DNA from: Pseudonocardia oroxyli
GTDB lineage: Bacteria; Actinomycetota; Actinomycetes; Mycobacteriales; Pseudonocardiaceae
DNA: 64,000 nucleotides
Direction of reading: 5' to 3'
NCBI RefSeq assembly: GCF_900102195.1
Contig: NZ_FNBE01000021.1
Coordinates: 1-64,000 of the forward strand
The notes beneath the pieces were generated by a model. That model saw only the letters and a list, made by a program, of their open reading frames with translations. It was not told where the DNA came from and ran no database searches. The position numbers and the translations under genes were made by a program. Every line of letters starts with the position of its first letter. Position 1 is the stretch's first letter. Shown here piece after piece: positions 8,457-15,810 of this stretch.

Positions 8457-8981
8457 TCAGGCGGCGATCAGCCAGGGGAGCTGCGGTTCCCAGCTCTGCA
8501 GCAACGCCGTGCGAAGGTCGCCCTCGGGGACGAGGCCTCGCACGACGAGGTAGCGGTCGCCCCCCGGGTAGAAGGCGTACACCCACTCGGGTCGAGCCAG
8601 ATCTGTACATGAGAAGGCGTGCAACGCCACCGACAGTGGGTCCACGCTCTCTGGATCGCAGCCGAGCGCCGCCTGCACCGCGGCGGGCGACAGCGACGAG
8701 AGAGTGGGAGCGGATTCCACACTCGTCGAGAAGATGATGTCGTCGCTCGCCTTGCGCTTCCCCGCGAGACCATAGACGCAATGCGAGCCCACCGGCGATC
8801 CCTCGGCGATCTCCCAGTCGAGGCCGGTGGTTGCGGAGACGTAGCCAAGGTCCATCCTGCACCACGGCCGCTCGCGGTCGAGCGGCCTGAACGCGCTCGG
8901 ATCCCACGCTGGTGGTCCAGAGCAGGCGCCCACCACCACAAGCGCGGCTGCAATGACCCCAATACGAAACCCGACTTTCAC
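8457..8981 (-). CDS. Lipoprotein, DUF3558-like
   Basis: 174 residues starting at GTG 8981, which overlaps the stop of the upstream gene (GTGA); a longer frame upstream is unlikely. The N-terminus is a type II signal peptide with lipobox VVGAC, so the mature protein is lipid-anchored outside the membrane. Three later Cys residues and a C-terminal beta-rich part (VYAFYPGGDRYLVVRGL) recall the actinobacterial DUF3558 lipoproteins, but the match is by pattern only. A second lipoprotein with the same general design lies next to the second lipase at 15811-16407. Confidence 0.78.
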   Translation of the reverse strand: MKVGFRIGVIAAALVVVGACSGPPAWDPSAFRPLDRERPWCRMDLGYVSATTGLDWEIAEGSPVGSHCVYGLAGKRKASDDIIFSTSVESAPTLSSLSPAAVQAALGCDPESVDPLSVALHAFSCTDLARPEWVYAFYPGGDRYLVVRGLVPEGDLRTALLQSWEPQLPWLIAA

Positions 8982-9394
8982 GACACCGCCCTCGCGATCG
9001 CAGCGATGGCAACCAACTGAAGGACGATCCAGAGGGCGCCGAACCCGGTCAGCACCCACCCCAGGACGATCGCGGCGGTGGCCAGACCTTCGCCCTCGCC
9101 TTCTCCACCACGGATTTGCCTACGAGCCTTGAGACCGAGGATGACGCCAAGCGGCGCGATCAGGAACGCACAGATCAGAGCGGCGATCGCGACGCCGTTC
9201 GTGCTGGCCGCCGCGCTCGGCTGGCGCCTGGGCACGAGCTCGGGGACGTGGTGCGGCGTTGCCTTGGACACGCGCTCCCGCTTGCCCTGTGGCCGAGACG
9301 GTTCAGACGCAGGGAGGCTCGCGCGCAACTCATGGCTGTCGTAGGTGGAGGACCAGTAGCTCGCGGAGTCGTCCGCCTCGGGTCGCGTCGTCAT
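8978..9394 (-). CDS. DUF4190-type small membrane protein
   Basis: 138 residues. A polar N-terminal cytoplasmic half is followed by two TM helices with the signature TNGVAIAALICAFLIAPLG then LGLKARRQIR and a Gly/Glu-rich turn before the second helix, as in DUF4190 proteins of actinobacteria. The function of the family is unknown. It is a paralogue of the N-terminal part of the protein encoded at 9725-10453. I chose ATG 9394 because it follows the upstream stop by seven bases with a purine-rich GGCGGAG in front; an ATG at 9427 would overlap that gene. Confidence 0.78.
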   Translation of the reverse strand: MTTRPEADDSASYWSSTYDSHELRASLPASEPSRPQGKRERVSKATPHHVPELVPRRQPSAAASTNGVAIAALICAFLIAPLGVILGLKARRQIRGGEGEGEGLATAAIVLGWVLTGFGALWIVLQLVAIAAIARAVS

Positions 9395-9401
9395 CTCCGC
9401 C

Positions 9402-9728
9402 TCATCCCAGACCGAGGGGATGGCCACAGATCTTGGCGATGTTCATCGTGGCGTTCCGGAGCTCGTTGCTGTCAGTACCGTCGGAGTCCGCGATCGCGTG
9501 CAGGCTCTTCGCATCGGAGCCGAGGTTCTGCGCCGAGTAGCGTTCGGCGACATCTCCCAAAGAATCGGCCGCACGGAACAGAGGGTTGCCGATTCCGTTG
9601 CCACTGAGAAGCTGCGTGCCGAGCTGGTCGAAGCTCTCGCACAGCTCAGCCTTGCCAGCGGGTCCTGCAGAGCACGCGGCGAGGCTCGCCATCAATGCGC
9701 CCACTGTGAGGATTCGGGTGTACTTCAT
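9402..9728 (-). CDS. Small lipoprotein, unknown function
   Basis: 108 residues with a short signal peptide and lipobox LAAC (Cys at residue 19), then ~88 mostly helical residues with two further Cys. No family recognised. The ATG at 9728 overlaps the stop of the DUF4190 fusion gene (ATGA). Its place inside the overlapping run implies co-translation with envelope proteins of the same system. Confidence 0.75.
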   Translation of the reverse strand: MKYTRILTVGALMASLAACSAGPAGKAELCESFDQLGTQLLSGNGIGNPLFRAADSLGDVAERYSAQNLGSDAKSLHAIADSDGTDSNELRNATMNIAKICGHPLGLG

Positions 9729-10453
9729 GGCGTCGCCTTCGTGAGCTCAGCAGTAGCACCGCTGCGGGAGGTGTACGAGAGTACGGATCCGTCGGAACTC
9801 AGAGTCAATGTCGCGGTCGAGCCGTTGGGACACGCTGTCTGGCCGGTTCCGGCGACATAGGTCTCGGTGACGGTGAGGCGGGATCCGCTTGCCGAGCTTG
9901 GCCGCATCGTTCCTGTGCAACTCAGCTCGGTGAACCGGTAGCTGAGATCGCCCCCGGTCGGGGAGACGACGATGGACACAGCGGAGCGGCGATACCCCGA
10001 GTGGGTCGCAGTCCCCGTCCACGTGCCGTGAAACTCAGCCGGAACAGCAACCCGCGAGGCAGCTCGCGGCGCCTGCGCGGCAACCGTCCGAGGCGCGGTG
10101 GCAGGCACTTGAGCAGCTGTGGCGGTCACATCGTAGGCACCGGATCGGGAGGCGCTCGACACTGCGGAGGTGAGGCTCGCGAGCGCGACGATCTGGACCA
10201 CGACGAGGAGCACGCCGAGGCCGGTGAGAATCGACCCAATCACTAGCCCCGCGGTCGCCATGCCTTGCCCGTTCCCGCCGTGCGAGCGGATCTGCTTCCG
10301 CGCGATCACGCCGAAAATGATCCCGAGCGGGGCGACGACGAACGCGAAGACGAGGCTCAGAATCGCAAACTGGTTAGTCGGGGTCGGTGGCGTCGGCGAT
10401 GACCGGGTTCCGCTCTCGCCCACACCTTCAGTGGGCCCCGTCGATGTACTCAC
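9725..10453 (-). CDS. DUF4190 membrane protein with extracytoplasmic beta domain
   Basis: 242 residues from GTG 10453, preceded by GGGGGGAC. Residues ~25-105 are a DUF4190 module with two TM helices (FAILSLVFAFVVAPLGIIFG and a later LGVLLVVVQIVALASL). Residues ~145-242 form a Thr/Ser-rich beta domain beginning EFHGTWTGTATHSGY and containing YRFTELSCTGTM, resembling small lipocalin-like or secreted beta-barrel domains of actinobacteria; function unknown. The gene overlaps the 45-codon gene upstream by 26 bp and the lipoprotein downstream by four. Paralogue of 8978-9394. Confidence 0.78.
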   Translation of the reverse strand: MSTSTGPTEGVGESGTRSSPTPPTPTNQFAILSLVFAFVVAPLGIIFGVIARKQIRSHGGNGQGMATAGLVIGSILTGLGVLLVVVQIVALASLTSAVSSASRSGAYDVTATAAQVPATAPRTVAAQAPRAASRVAVPAEFHGTWTGTATHSGYRRSAVSIVVSPTGGDLSYRFTELSCTGTMRPSSASGSRLTVTETYVAGTGQTACPNGSTATLTLSSDGSVLSYTSRSGATAELTKATP

Positions 10454-10565
10454 TTGTCCCCCCAGGCTTGCGCGGGTATCGACGGGAGAGCAGCACTCGC
10501 ACCGGCCCGTACACCGCGGCGCCGACAAGCAGGATGCCGATCAAGGTTCCGATCACCCCGCTCAT
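10428..10565 (-). CDS. 45-residue single-TM microprotein
   Basis: A short frame of 45 codons: MSGVIGTLIGILLVGAAVYG followed by a basic segment (RVLLSRRYPRKPGG) and an acidic tail. It is one TM helix with positive-inside flanking residues. Its ATG at 10565 overlaps the TGA of the preceding gene as ATGA, the same coupling seen through the whole operon. The 3' end overlaps the following GTG start by 26 bp. Function unknown; probably a small membrane subunit. Confidence 0.65.
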   Translation of the reverse strand: MSGVIGTLIGILLVGAAVYGPVRVLLSRRYPRKPGGTSEYIDGAH

Positions 10566-11002
10566 CCGATCGTCACCTCAGCGGAAGGGTCGATCGAGCG
10601 AAGCTCGGCGGCGACCTCGTCGAGCAGCCGCTTGTAAGGCGCATAGCCGGCGATCGCCTTCGGGCCGACGGGGATGAACCCCATCACCGTCGATTGGGTC
10701 GTCTTGTAGGTCTGAAGCCCTCCGACCGTCAGCCTCGCGCCCCTCTCAGTCGAGGTGACCACGGCGTCGAAGGTGCACAACTCGACCAGCCTGCGCCCGC
10801 TGGTGATCGAGAGGCTGAGCCCCTCCGCGGTCTCCTTCTCGACGTTGACCTGGGCGCCGATGTTCTGTGCGCCCGTGGTCAGCAGGCTGGCCCCTCCGCC
10901 CTTCACCCGCGAGGCGGCCATTTTGACGTGCTTCAGCACGTCCTCGCCGTTGGCGGTCGTAGTAGCCGTGAGGTGAAGCCGGGCACGGTCCTGTGCGCTC
11001 AT
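10562..11002 (-). CDS. Hypothetical cytoplasmic protein, first gene of lipase operon
   Basis: 146 residues from ATG 11002 (a TTG at 11020 is in frame but less likely). No signal peptide or TM segment. The sequence is alpha/beta with several Lys residues (DVLKHVKMAASRVKGGG) and a C-terminal helix (YAPYKRLLDEVAAELRSIDP). No family recognised. It is the first gene of the minus-strand run and lies 58 bp from the divergent XRE regulator, so it may be the first product of the controlled promoter. Confidence 0.7.
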   Translation of the reverse strand: MSAQDRARLHLTATTTANGEDVLKHVKMAASRVKGGGASLLTTGAQNIGAQVNVEKETAEGLSLSITSGRRLVELCTFDAVVTSTERGARLTVGGLQTYKTTQSTVMGFIPVGPKAIAGYAPYKRLLDEVAAELRSIDPSAEVTIG

Positions 11003-11015
11003 GAGAACTCGCTTC

Positions 11016-11039
11016 TGCAATTTGCATCTCGCAAGATGC
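11016..11039. promoter_or_regulatory. Candidate XRE operator: two adjacent palindromes
   Basis: In the 58-bp divergent region, TGCAATTTGCA (11016-11026, 5-bp arms around one base) is followed by GCATCTCGCAAGATGC (11024-11039, 6-bp arms around four bases). They lie between the start of the lipase operon and the XRE/DUF5753 gene, where an autoregulatory operator is expected. Binding by that regulator is inferred. Confidence 0.4.
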
Positions 11040-11060
11040 TGACTGGGTAGGGTGTACGTC

Positions 11061-11933
11061 GTGGCGTCAGAGTCAGAGGCAGCAGTGTCCGGGAATGCGG
11101 TACTCGCCCGCCTCGGACTTGCAGCCGGTCTACGTGAGCATCGCCACCGGACAGGCCTGACTCTCGAGGATGCCGCGTCGGCACTCGGGTGCTCGCCGGC
11201 GAAGGTGAGTCGGATGGAGACGGCTGCGGTTGGGGTCCGGCTGGGAGACGTGCGGATGGCCGCCGACCTTTACCAGCTCGACGGCTCCGAGACCGAGCGC
11301 CTGACACGCCTCGTGCGGGAAGCGCGCAGCCGAGGCTGGTGGCACGACTACACCGACGTGGTGCCTGCGGGATCGGCCACCTTCTACGGACTTGAGGACG
11401 GCGCGGCGCGCGTATCGCACCACAGCGTCGGTCTGATTCCCGGGCTGTTCCAGACCGCCGCCTACGCCCGGAGTCTGGTCGCATCGGTATCCGGCGTATC
11501 GAAGGACACGATGGAACGCCGGGTCGCGCTGCGAATGCGCCGCCAGCTCCTGCTGCAGCGGCCCAATCCACCCGCGACGACCGTCTTGCTCGACGAGGCC
11601 GTGCTGCACCGGAGGATCGGCGGCTCGGTGGTGATGTGTGACCAACTCCGCCACCTCCTCGATCTCTCTCAGAGGTCCGCAGTGGACCTCCGCGTCGTTC
11701 CCTTCTCCGCGGGCGCCTACTCGCCAGCCGGAGTCGGCTTCACTGTGTTCGAGTTCAACGCCGTCGGCGTTACGCCCGTGGTGTTCACCGAACACCTGTC
11801 CCGCAACACCTTCATTGACGAACCTGACGAGGTGGCTGTATACCGTTCCTCCATAGTGGATGGTGGAGTCGCCGCGTTGGACGCGGTGGGGTCGCGTGCG
11901 CTGATCACCGAGCGAATAGAGGCTCTGCATTGA
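11061..11933 (+). CDS. XRE-family regulator with DUF5753 domain
   Basis: 290 residues from GTG 11061 (TAGGG eight bases upstream; GTG 11052 is the alternative). Residues ~15-70 are a helix-turn-helix (LEDAASALGCSPAKVSRMETAAVGV). The rest is DUF5753, with the usual landmarks GLIPGLFQTAAYAR, VLLDEAVLHRRIGG, QRSAVDLRVVPFSAGAY and FIDEPDEVAVY. Such proteins pair with DUF397 proteins in actinobacteria, and some (WhiJ/BldB-like) act in development or as Scr1-type regulators. It is transcribed away from the 12-gene lipase run and so is its probable regulator. It ends 5 bp before the convergent DUF397 gene. Confidence 0.9.
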   Translation: MASESEAAVSGNAVLARLGLAAGLREHRHRTGLTLEDAASALGCSPAKVSRMETAAVGVRLGDVRMAADLYQLDGSETERLTRLVREARSRGWWHDYTDVVPAGSATFYGLEDGAARVSHHSVGLIPGLFQTAAYARSLVASVSGVSKDTMERRVALRMRRQLLLQRPNPPATTVLLDEAVLHRRIGGSVVMCDQLRHLLDLSQRSAVDLRVVPFSAGAYSPAGVGFTVFEFNAVGVTPVVFTEHLSRNTFIDEPDEVAVYRSSIVDGGVAALDAVGSRALITERIEALH

Positions 11934-11938
11934 CCACG

Positions 11939-12142
11939 TCACCGGTTCGGCAGGTCGAACTCGCCGTTGGCCACTCCGCGGAGGAATGCCGACCACTCGA
12001 CCTCGGTGAAAAGCAGAGTTGGGCCCTCCGGATCCTTGGAGTCGCGCACGCGTACGGCACCTGTCCCGATGGAGACGTCGACGCATGTTTGGTCCGATCC
12101 CTGGCTAAAGCTGCTGTGGCGCCACACCACGGCATCCTGCAC
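11939..12142 (-). CDS. DUF397 domain protein
   Basis: 67 residues with the DUF397 signature: WRHSSFSQGSDQTCVDVSI, VRVRDSKDPEGPTLLFTEVEWSAFL and a GEFDLP end. DUF397 proteins are small partners of XRE/DUF5753 regulators and are proposed to act as toxin-like or regulatory counterparts. Here the gene is convergent with the regulator rather than in the usual head-to-tail order, and is separated from it by 5 bp. Confidence 0.9.
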   Translation of the reverse strand: MQDAVVWRHSSFSQGSDQTCVDVSIGTGAVRVRDSKDPEGPTLLFTEVEWSAFLRGVANGEFDLPNR

Positions 12143-12347
12143 GCTGAGTCCCCCTCGTTGACGGTGCCGGTCTCCTCGGCGGCGACCGACCGGCGGCGAC
12201 CCGAGCCCCCCTCCAGCCTGGCTCGCCGCCGGTGATCACCCGCCGGAAGTATGGGGAGAGCAGTTGTCCGGCCGCGTCCCGTGATCGACCCACATTTCCC
12301 CCAGACGGGATTGACGTGGACGATCCGCACGCTCAATCGGGCGTCGG

Positions 12348-13520
12348 GTGGCCACGATGAACCCCAATCTGGCCCAAGGCGTCCATGAGCGTGGCGAAGC
12401 CGAACTGCGCGTCGAGCACCTCGGTAGGCAGTACGCCGTCGGCATCCGGGCCGTCACGCTGATCCCGATCGCAGTTGTCGCGATAGCCGCAGCCGAGAGT
12501 CCTGGGGTCCGTACGGGAGCGATTGCCGTCGTCTGCTTCCTGGTGGCGTGGAGCGCGCTCTACGCAGTTCTGGTCCGCTCTCAGAGGGCCACACTCGCTG
12601 GCATGCTCGACGCCCTGGTCTTGTGTGGGCTCGGCCTCATCACCGGTCAGGTGACGTCGACGGCATGGCTGGAGACGAGCCGGACCTGGATCAGGCCCTT
12701 CGTCATGTTTGCCGCCGTCGGCTACCAGTACTCGATCCGCTGGCGAGTGGGCGTACTGCTGGGTCTCGCCGTCTGCACAACTGCGGTTCTAAGCGCCATC
12801 GCCGCGCAAAACCAGCCCATCGGGCCGGACGTGATCGTGACCGTTGTGTGGTCCAACCTAGTCCCGATGCTCGCCCGGCTCCTCTTCAGCCTGCTCACCC
12901 GGGCGGCGCGCAAGGCCGATGCCACTGCAGCCGAGACCGACCGGGTCAGCCGCGAACAGGCGGTTTCGGAACGGATCCGTCAGGAGCAGCGCGATATCTC
13001 GGACTCTCTGCACGACACCGCATCCACGACACTGCTGATGGTCGCTCTGGGCCAGACCGGGGGCGCAGGTCAGGCCCTCCGTGAACGTGCCCGCCGCGAC
13101 CTGGAGACGATCCGATCCGTCCGCGAGGGCCGGCCGTCGGCGCCGGAGGAACTCTCGTCCGTCCTCACGGCTCTCACCGCTCGCAGTGGCCTTTCGGTTC
13201 AGTTGGAGATCTCCGATCCCGTCGTTCAGCTCTCACCGCGTGTCGTGCACGCGCTCGTCGAGGCGTCCGGGGAGGCACTGACCAACGTCGCACGACACTC
13301 GGGGGCGACGACCGCCGTCGTACGGGTGACCCCGTCCGGTGCTGGGGTAGTCGTGGAGGTCATCGACCGCGGCCGGGGCTTCGAGCCGGCCCACGTGGCC
13401 CCGACCCGACGGGGACTTCGCAAGTCGATCACTGCTCGGGTGGCATCGGTCGGCGGGATAGCCGAGGTGGCTACCGCGGTCGGGCAGGGGACGACAGTAC
13501 GCCTGAGGTGGCCTCGATGA
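12348..13520 (+). CDS. Membrane histidine kinase, NarL/DesK type
   Basis: 390 residues (GTG 12348, or ATG 12357). The N-terminal half carries about five to six TM helices with no clear input domain. A linker leads to a HisKA_3 dimerisation helix with phospho-acceptor box DISDSLHDTAST. The ATP-binding domain has the N-box EALTNVARHSGAT and G-box VIDRGRGFEP. It probably autophosphorylates and passes phosphate to the LuxR-type regulator encoded two genes on. The stop overlaps the start of the second kinase-like gene (ATGA). The signal is unknown. Confidence 0.88.
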   Translation: MATMNPNLAQGVHERGEAELRVEHLGRQYAVGIRAVTLIPIAVVAIAAAESPGVRTGAIAVVCFLVAWSALYAVLVRSQRATLAGMLDALVLCGLGLITGQVTSTAWLETSRTWIRPFVMFAAVGYQYSIRWRVGVLLGLAVCTTAVLSAIAAQNQPIGPDVIVTVVWSNLVPMLARLLFSLLTRAARKADATAAETDRVSREQAVSERIRQEQRDISDSLHDTASTTLLMVALGQTGGAGQALRERARRDLETIRSVREGRPSAPEELSSVLTALTARSGLSVQLEISDPVVQLSPRVVHALVEASGEALTNVARHSGATTAVVRVTPSGAGVVVEVIDRGRGFEPAHVAPTRRGLRKSITARVASVGGIAEVATAVGQGTTVRLRWPR

Positions 13521-14674
13521 CGACCTCGGCGACGCCGGCCCGCACGACTGCCCAGCAGTTGCTTGCTGGCCTTCGGATCGCGGCGGCGACGGTAGCGGGA
13601 GCTGTTCTCCTCACAGCGAGCCTGCCCCGCAAGCTCGAGATCCATGCGCCCCTCGCGCCGCAGCTGGTCGCATACGGCGTGCTCGTCGCCCTGCTTGGCG
13701 CCGAGATCGTCGGAATCGTGCAACGGCGGGACTGGAACCGCGCTCGCCTGCCCATGCTCGTCCTGGTACTCGGCGCCTCCGCGCTCTCCACCTGGTCGCT
13801 CGCACCTGAGTACCTGCTCACTTCTACTGACTGGTCTTTCGGGTCCAGTGGCTGGCTCGGGGTGGTTCTGTTGTTCGGCCGTCCGCTGCCGGAGCTGGCG
13901 ACGTTCCTTGCACTCAACCTCGCGATCACGGTGACTCGTGTGCTAGCCGTGCACGGCGCCAACCTTGACATCCTGCTCGGTTTGACCGCCGGTGCCGTCG
14001 GGACGGTCGGGTTCCCGCTCGCCTGCGGGATAGCCTCCACCGTCGTCCGCCGCATCGCCGACAGTGCCGAGCAGGCCTCTGCACGGGCAGCGGAGATCCG
14101 CACGGCGGAAGCGGTCGCTACCGGCCTTTTCGAGGCCCGCGAAACACGACTAGCCCGCCTCGACATTGGAGTCGAGCAGCTGTTGCGCGGGCTCGCGAGC
14201 GGCGAGCTCGATCCGGAGGACCCCGAGGTCCGGCGTTCCTGTGACCTGGAAGCGGCACGCATGCGCCGATTCCTGGCCGAGGCGGATGACGCGGACGATG
14301 CGGATGACCGACTACTTTACGAGCTCCGTCAGGGCGCCGACGTTGCCGAACGGCGCAATGTCCTCGTCGAGTTCGAGAGGGCGGGTAGGTGGCCAACCCC
14401 TCCCGACGACGCTCGGCCTGCCCTCGCCGACGGGATTCTCGCGGGCCTCACCGCGGCTCGAAGACGAGCCAGAGTGTCAGTAATCGGAATCGGCCCGAGG
14501 CTCTCTGTAAGCGTTACCGCAGACGGCGGGAACTGGGCCCCGCCGCTGCGGACTCACCCCAGCGTGTCCCACATCGTCGTCAGCACGGAGGACCAGACGT
14601 GGATCGAGTCGACCTGGACGGACGAGCCACGGTCGCCGTCATCGACGACCACGCCATCGCCCGAAGGGGCCTGA
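13517..14674 (+). CDS. Degenerate histidine kinase-like membrane protein
   Basis: 385 residues from ATG 13517 (ATGA overlap). Four to five N-terminal TM helices and a cytoplasmic coiled region (ADSAEQASARAAEIRTAEAVATGLFEARETRLARL) occupy the place of a DHp domain, but I find no SLHD-type acceptor His. The C-terminal part resembles a worn HATPase fold (VLVEFERAGRWP, ARVSVIGIGPRLSVSVTADGG) without a clear N-box Asn. It is probably a pseudokinase partner or sensor subunit for the active kinase. The gene overlaps the response regulator gene by 76 bp, which is long. Confidence 0.75.
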   Translation: MTTSATPARTTAQQLLAGLRIAAATVAGAVLLTASLPRKLEIHAPLAPQLVAYGVLVALLGAEIVGIVQRRDWNRARLPMLVLVLGASALSTWSLAPEYLLTSTDWSFGSSGWLGVVLLFGRPLPELATFLALNLAITVTRVLAVHGANLDILLGLTAGAVGTVGFPLACGIASTVVRRIADSAEQASARAAEIRTAEAVATGLFEARETRLARLDIGVEQLLRGLASGELDPEDPEVRRSCDLEAARMRRFLAEADDADDADDRLLYELRQGADVAERRNVLVEFERAGRWPTPPDDARPALADGILAGLTAARRRARVSVIGIGPRLSVSVTADGGNWAPPLRTHPSVSHIVVSTEDQTWIESTWTDEPRSPSSTTTPSPEGA

Positions 14675-15288
14675 GAAGCCTGCTCGGCAGCGCTACCCCA
14701 GGGCTCGATGTCATAGCGGATGGGGCGACCGTCGACATCGCCCTGGGCACCGGCCCCGGCGCCGACGCCGACGTCGTCGTGCTCGACCTCCAGCTTGTGC
14801 CAGGCCGCCCCACGCTTGACGGTTTGCAACGGCTGATCGACGCAGGCAAACGCGTCGTGGTGTACACCCAGTTCGTCGATGATGCGCTGGCCGTCCGATG
14901 TGTAGACGTCGGAGCGCTCGCCTACGTGACCAAGCCCGAGGTTGAAGAGCATTTGATCGAAGCAGTCCGCGCTGCTGCTGCAGGCAACCCCTACACGCCG
15001 CCGAACCTCGGAGGTGCGCTTGCCGGGGACACCGACCCCACGCGTCCTGAACTGTCGGTCCAAGAGATCACGGCATTGCGCGTTTGGTTCACCTCGCGGT
15101 CGAAGGGTATGGCGGCTGAGGCAATGGGCGTCGCGCCGGCCACCATCCACACCTACATCGACAGGGCGCGCATGAAGTATGCGGCGCGCGGTCGCCCCGC
15201 CCGGAGCAAAGCTGAGATGGTGAAGCGGGCGCTTGAGGACGGTCTGGTCACGCTCGCCGACCTGGAGCCTCCTGAGCGTCATCGGTAG
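14599..15288 (+). CDS. LuxR/NarL-type response regulator
   Basis: 229 residues. GTG 14599 has GGAGG seven bases upstream, inside the kinase-like gene. The receiver domain shows VAVIDDH (acidic pair), phospho-acceptor Asp in VVVLDLQLVP, Thr in VVYTQF and Lys in VTKPEVEEH. The C-terminal LuxR-type HTH (LSVQEITALRVWFTSRS to ATIHTYIDRARMKY) is followed by the KYAARGRPARSKAEMV extension common in actinobacteria. It is the output of the three-gene system. Its targets are unknown; the flanking lipase operons are natural candidates. Confidence 0.87.
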   Translation: MDRVDLDGRATVAVIDDHAIARRGLRSLLGSATPGLDVIADGATVDIALGTGPGADADVVVLDLQLVPGRPTLDGLQRLIDAGKRVVVYTQFVDDALAVRCVDVGALAYVTKPEVEEHLIEAVRAAAAGNPYTPPNLGGALAGDTDPTRPELSVQEITALRVWFTSRSKGMAAEAMGVAPATIHTYIDRARMKYAARGRPARSKAEMVKRALEDGLVTLADLEPPERHR

Positions 15289-15810
15289 GGCTGCGAGCTT
15301 TTCCTCCTGGCTCGCGTGAACCAGCAGCAAGGGCGCCTACTCACCGCGCTTTGCCGGTGCCAGAAGTAGCCAGCTCTACCGCTTCCGAACCCAGACGCCC
15401 TTGGCCACGGCGTGCACCGGCACCTTGCCGAGCGTTGGGAGGACCACGTCGGCGCGATCGCGCAAGGCCTCTCGCGGAGGCGACCCCTGAGGAGCGGCCG
15501 CCTCCGCCCCACGCGTGACCCTGGCGACCACCCGGGCCGAACTCGTCAACTTCTCGAACTGGACGTTGAGCGCGGACGGGCGCACCCTATGGGACAAGGT
15601 CACCGCGCGCGGGCCCCGCCGGTTCCCGCGTCTGCGCCACTCGAGGACACGAGCTGCGGAATCTCGTCGTCCGGCTCAACGCCCACGGCCTTTAGTTGTA
15701 TACCGCCACCGAAAGCGCCCCGTCCTCACCCTGCGCCAGGAAGATCGCGAACCGCCTGTCCACTCGGTAGCCCATCGTCCGAGGACGTCGGGAAGACAGC
15801 GGCATCGTCC
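15289..15810. other. 522-bp intergenic stretch with possible gene remnant
   Basis: No complete gene supported. On the minus strand, the frame 15376-15603 ends in a protein-like stretch (ALRDRADVVLPTLGKVPVHAVA, then KGVWVRKR and stop), while its upstream part is not convincing. This could be the 3' end of a decayed gene. The rest shows only out-of-frame noise and lower GC than the flanking genes, fitting relic island DNA. Confidence 0.3.
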
